Of a stretch of DNA of 6,388 nucleotides, positions 5,229 to 6,388 are shown one piece after another. The stretch spans positions 1-6,388 of the forward strand of contig CALDIG010000311.1 of assembly GCA_937904375.1 (NCBI GenBank), written 5' to 3'. The notes beneath the pieces were generated by a model. That model had not been told where the DNA came from and made no database searches. It saw only the letters and a program-made list of their open reading frames with translations. Numbering within the stretch: the stretch's first letter is position 1; each line of letters opens with the position of its first letter. Source of the stretch: an uncultured Prevotellaceae bacterium. GTDB taxonomy: Bacteria > Bacteroidota > Bacteroidia > Bacteroidales > Muribaculaceae. A program made the translations under genes and the position numbers.

Positions 5229-5496
5229 GATAATAGAAGAACGTCGCCGCCACATAAATCCCGAAGTGAAGGAACGCGTAAGCCTTTCATTTCAGATTGT
5301 TGACCGCATTCATCAGATTCTTGCGGAGCGCAACCTGCGGCAAAAAGATCTCGCGCTCATGCTTGGAAAGAGCGAGGCAGAGATAAGTAAATGGATGCGT
5401 GGAACTCACAATTTCACGATTGATACAGTTGTCGCTATTGAAGAAGCATTGCAAGCCCCGGTGCTTCAAGTATATCACGAAGTGGCAACGGTGTGA
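5215..5496 (+). CDS. XRE-family (Cro/CI-type) antitoxin
   Basis: This 93-residue protein starts at an ATG inside the last codons of the toxin frame (14-bp overlap, different frame), the usual sign of translational coupling in toxin-first HigBA-like operons. Residues about 30-82 form a helix-turn-helix of the HTH_3 type: RIHQILAERNLRQKDLALML, GKSEAEISKWMRGTHNFTID, TVVAIEEAL. Within it QKDLALML is helix 2 and SEAEISKWM the recognition helix. The N-terminal basic helix (KRSKIIEERRRHINPEVKER) is typical of the Bacteroidales partner of this toxin family and may form the toxin-binding part. It probably binds the AACTT/AAGTT repeats around the promoter at 4683-4714 and represses its own operon. The reading frame is intact although the toxin frame is broken. 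Confidence 0.85.
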   Translation: MKRSKIIEERRRHINPEVKERVSLSFQIVDRIHQILAERNLRQKDLALMLGKSEAEISKWMRGTHNFTIDTVVAIEEALQAPVLQVYHEVATV

Positions 5497-5536
5497 GACA
5501 TAGTCATATTATCTTTCTACTAAACTAAAAATCGAC

Positions 5537-6355
5537 ATGATTAAGATGAGAATTATTATCATAGTTCTACTTGCTTTTCTTGGAATTGCAGTGCAAGCAC
5601 AGACCATAGTCAAAGGCCACGTCATCAACGAGCAAGGTGCCGGTGTGGGGTACGTCAGCATTGGCATCGAGGAAGATAGCGTGGGCGTTATCTCTGATGC
5701 AGAGGGGTATTTCACGCTAACGGTACCCTCAGGGCGCAAGGATGAACTGACTGTTACTCACGTTTCCTATCAGACGGCGACGATTCCCTATGCGTCTTAC
5801 GCCGATGGACGGGAACTGACCGTAACGCTACGAGACAAGTCCGTCGAACTTGCAGAAGTCATAGTTGACGGCAAAAAAAACAAGCCGCAAACGTTGTCTG
5901 GTAAGTCATGGATAAGTGTGGGTAAGGCCGCTTTCGAAGGCGATAGCAAGGGTGACTTGGAGTGGGGGCCAATCTTTAAGAAAAAGAAAGACTATCTGCT
6001 GACTGACATCATTGTAAGTATCGATAAGTGCGAGTATGAGGAATGCTTGTTGAGTTTCAACTGCTACGAGGTTCGAGACAAAGAATTTGTCAATGTACTA
6101 AACAAACCCATCTACAAGTGTGTCACACCTGCCGACAATGGAAAACAAATATATGTCAGACCAGAGGAACTCATAGTGCTTAAAGGGAAAAACAAATATT
6201 GTATCACAATAAGCGTTGTTGACATCAAGGGAAAAGGTAGGCTCTCTTTCCCTGTCAACTTCAAAAGCTACTATGCCCGCAACAATGTGAAAGGGAAGAT
6301 GAAAAAAATCCCTGCCGGTCCTATGATTGTTGTGAAAGGCTATTCTTTAGAGTAA
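5537..6355 (+). CDS. Exported CarboxypepD_reg-like domain protein (no barrel)
   Basis: The protein has 272 residues. Two ATGs are possible (5537 and 5546), and both give the same signal peptide (IIIIVLLAFLGIAVQA, cleavage near QAQT). Residues about 24-110 form a CarboxypepD_reg-like (PF13715-type) beta-sandwich: KGHVINEQGAGVGYVSIGIE, ISDAEGYFTLTVP, LTVTHVSYQT, ending in VELAEVIVDG, the link that in receptors leads into the plug. Here a linker (KKNKPQTLSGKSW) leads instead to a beta-rich domain of about 150 residues. Its sequence (GPIFKKKKDYLLTDIIVSID, NKPIYKCVTP, YVRPEELIVLKG, NKYCITISV) looks like a second sandwich seen in Bacteroidetes surface proteins. There is no transmembrane barrel and no lipobox Cys, so a periplasmic or surface-attached location is inferred. 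It lies 40 bp after the antitoxin gene with only a poor promoter candidate. Function unknown. Confidence 0.8.
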   Translation: MIKMRIIIIVLLAFLGIAVQAQTIVKGHVINEQGAGVGYVSIGIEEDSVGVISDAEGYFTLTVPSGRKDELTVTHVSYQTATIPYASYADGRELTVTLRDKSVELAEVIVDGKKNKPQTLSGKSWISVGKAAFEGDSKGDLEWGPIFKKKKDYLLTDIIVSIDKCEYEECLLSFNCYEVRDKEFVNVLNKPIYKCVTPADNGKQIYVRPEELIVLKGKNKYCITISVVDIKGKGRLSFPVNFKSYYARNNVKGKMKKIPAGPMIVVKGYSLE

Positions 6356-6388
6356 AGTCCTATGTGTTGGCTACGTCTTTTAAGTTCC

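Noticed and set aside
5510..5517. TATCTTTC as a promoter for the gene at 5537
   Set aside because: The last base deviates from TAnnTTTG and there is no TTTG 19-21 bp upstream, so the match is too weak to list as a feature.
1..6388. CRISPR arrays, tRNA/rRNA genes, complete insertion sequences
   Set aside because: No regularly spaced repeats, no cloverleaf-like or rRNA-like sequence and no transposase frame were seen on either strand.

Overview
The window looks like chromosomal DNA of a gut-type Bacteroidales bacterium (Muribaculaceae- or Prevotellaceae-like; the family cannot be fixed from this sequence alone). The evidence is the outer-membrane beta-barrel/TonB-type receptor with an N-terminal CarboxypepD_reg-like domain, a second CarboxypepD_reg-like exported protein, promoters of the Bacteroidetes type (TTTG, 19-20 bp, TAnnTTTG), and A-rich translation leaders without Shine-Dalgarno sequences.

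Layout. Positions 3-569 are the 3' end of an S41-type serine protease gene, closed by a strong terminator (596-626). Positions 570-863 hold a near-perfect promoter (634-664), a leader hairpin (699-725) and a 32-codon remnant (762-860) resembling the start of a Bacteroidales phage structural gene. Next is a divergent pair: a PAS-like/LuxR-type regulator on the minus strand (864-1619) and a large outer-membrane receptor on the plus strand (1807-4119). Their intergenic region holds two related inverted-repeat sites (1674-1695 and 1724-1743), one next to each promoter. The receptor gene ends at a terminator (4152-4180).

Positions 4181-4650 carry a promoter-like sequence, a 7-bp tandem repeat, and two out-of-frame coding fragments. 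One is holin-like (N-terminal) and the other resembles the C-terminus of a tail tape-measure protein; I read the pair as a collapsed prophage remnant. Positions 4660-5496 form a toxin-antitoxin-like operon with its own promoter flanked by inverted repeats. The RelE/HigB-like toxin gene is interrupted by an in-frame TAG at codon 25, while the XRE-type antitoxin gene is intact. The window closes with an exported CarboxypepD_reg-like protein without a barrel (5537-6355).

How the parts may work together. The regulator and receptor look like a self-contained module in which the regulator controls an outer-membrane barrel protein; no SusD-like partner is present. The toxin-antitoxin pair looks like a decayed accessory element in which the toxin was lost first. 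Phage-like scraps lie on both sides of the regulator/receptor pair. All functional assignments come from reading the sequence and remembered family features, without database searches.
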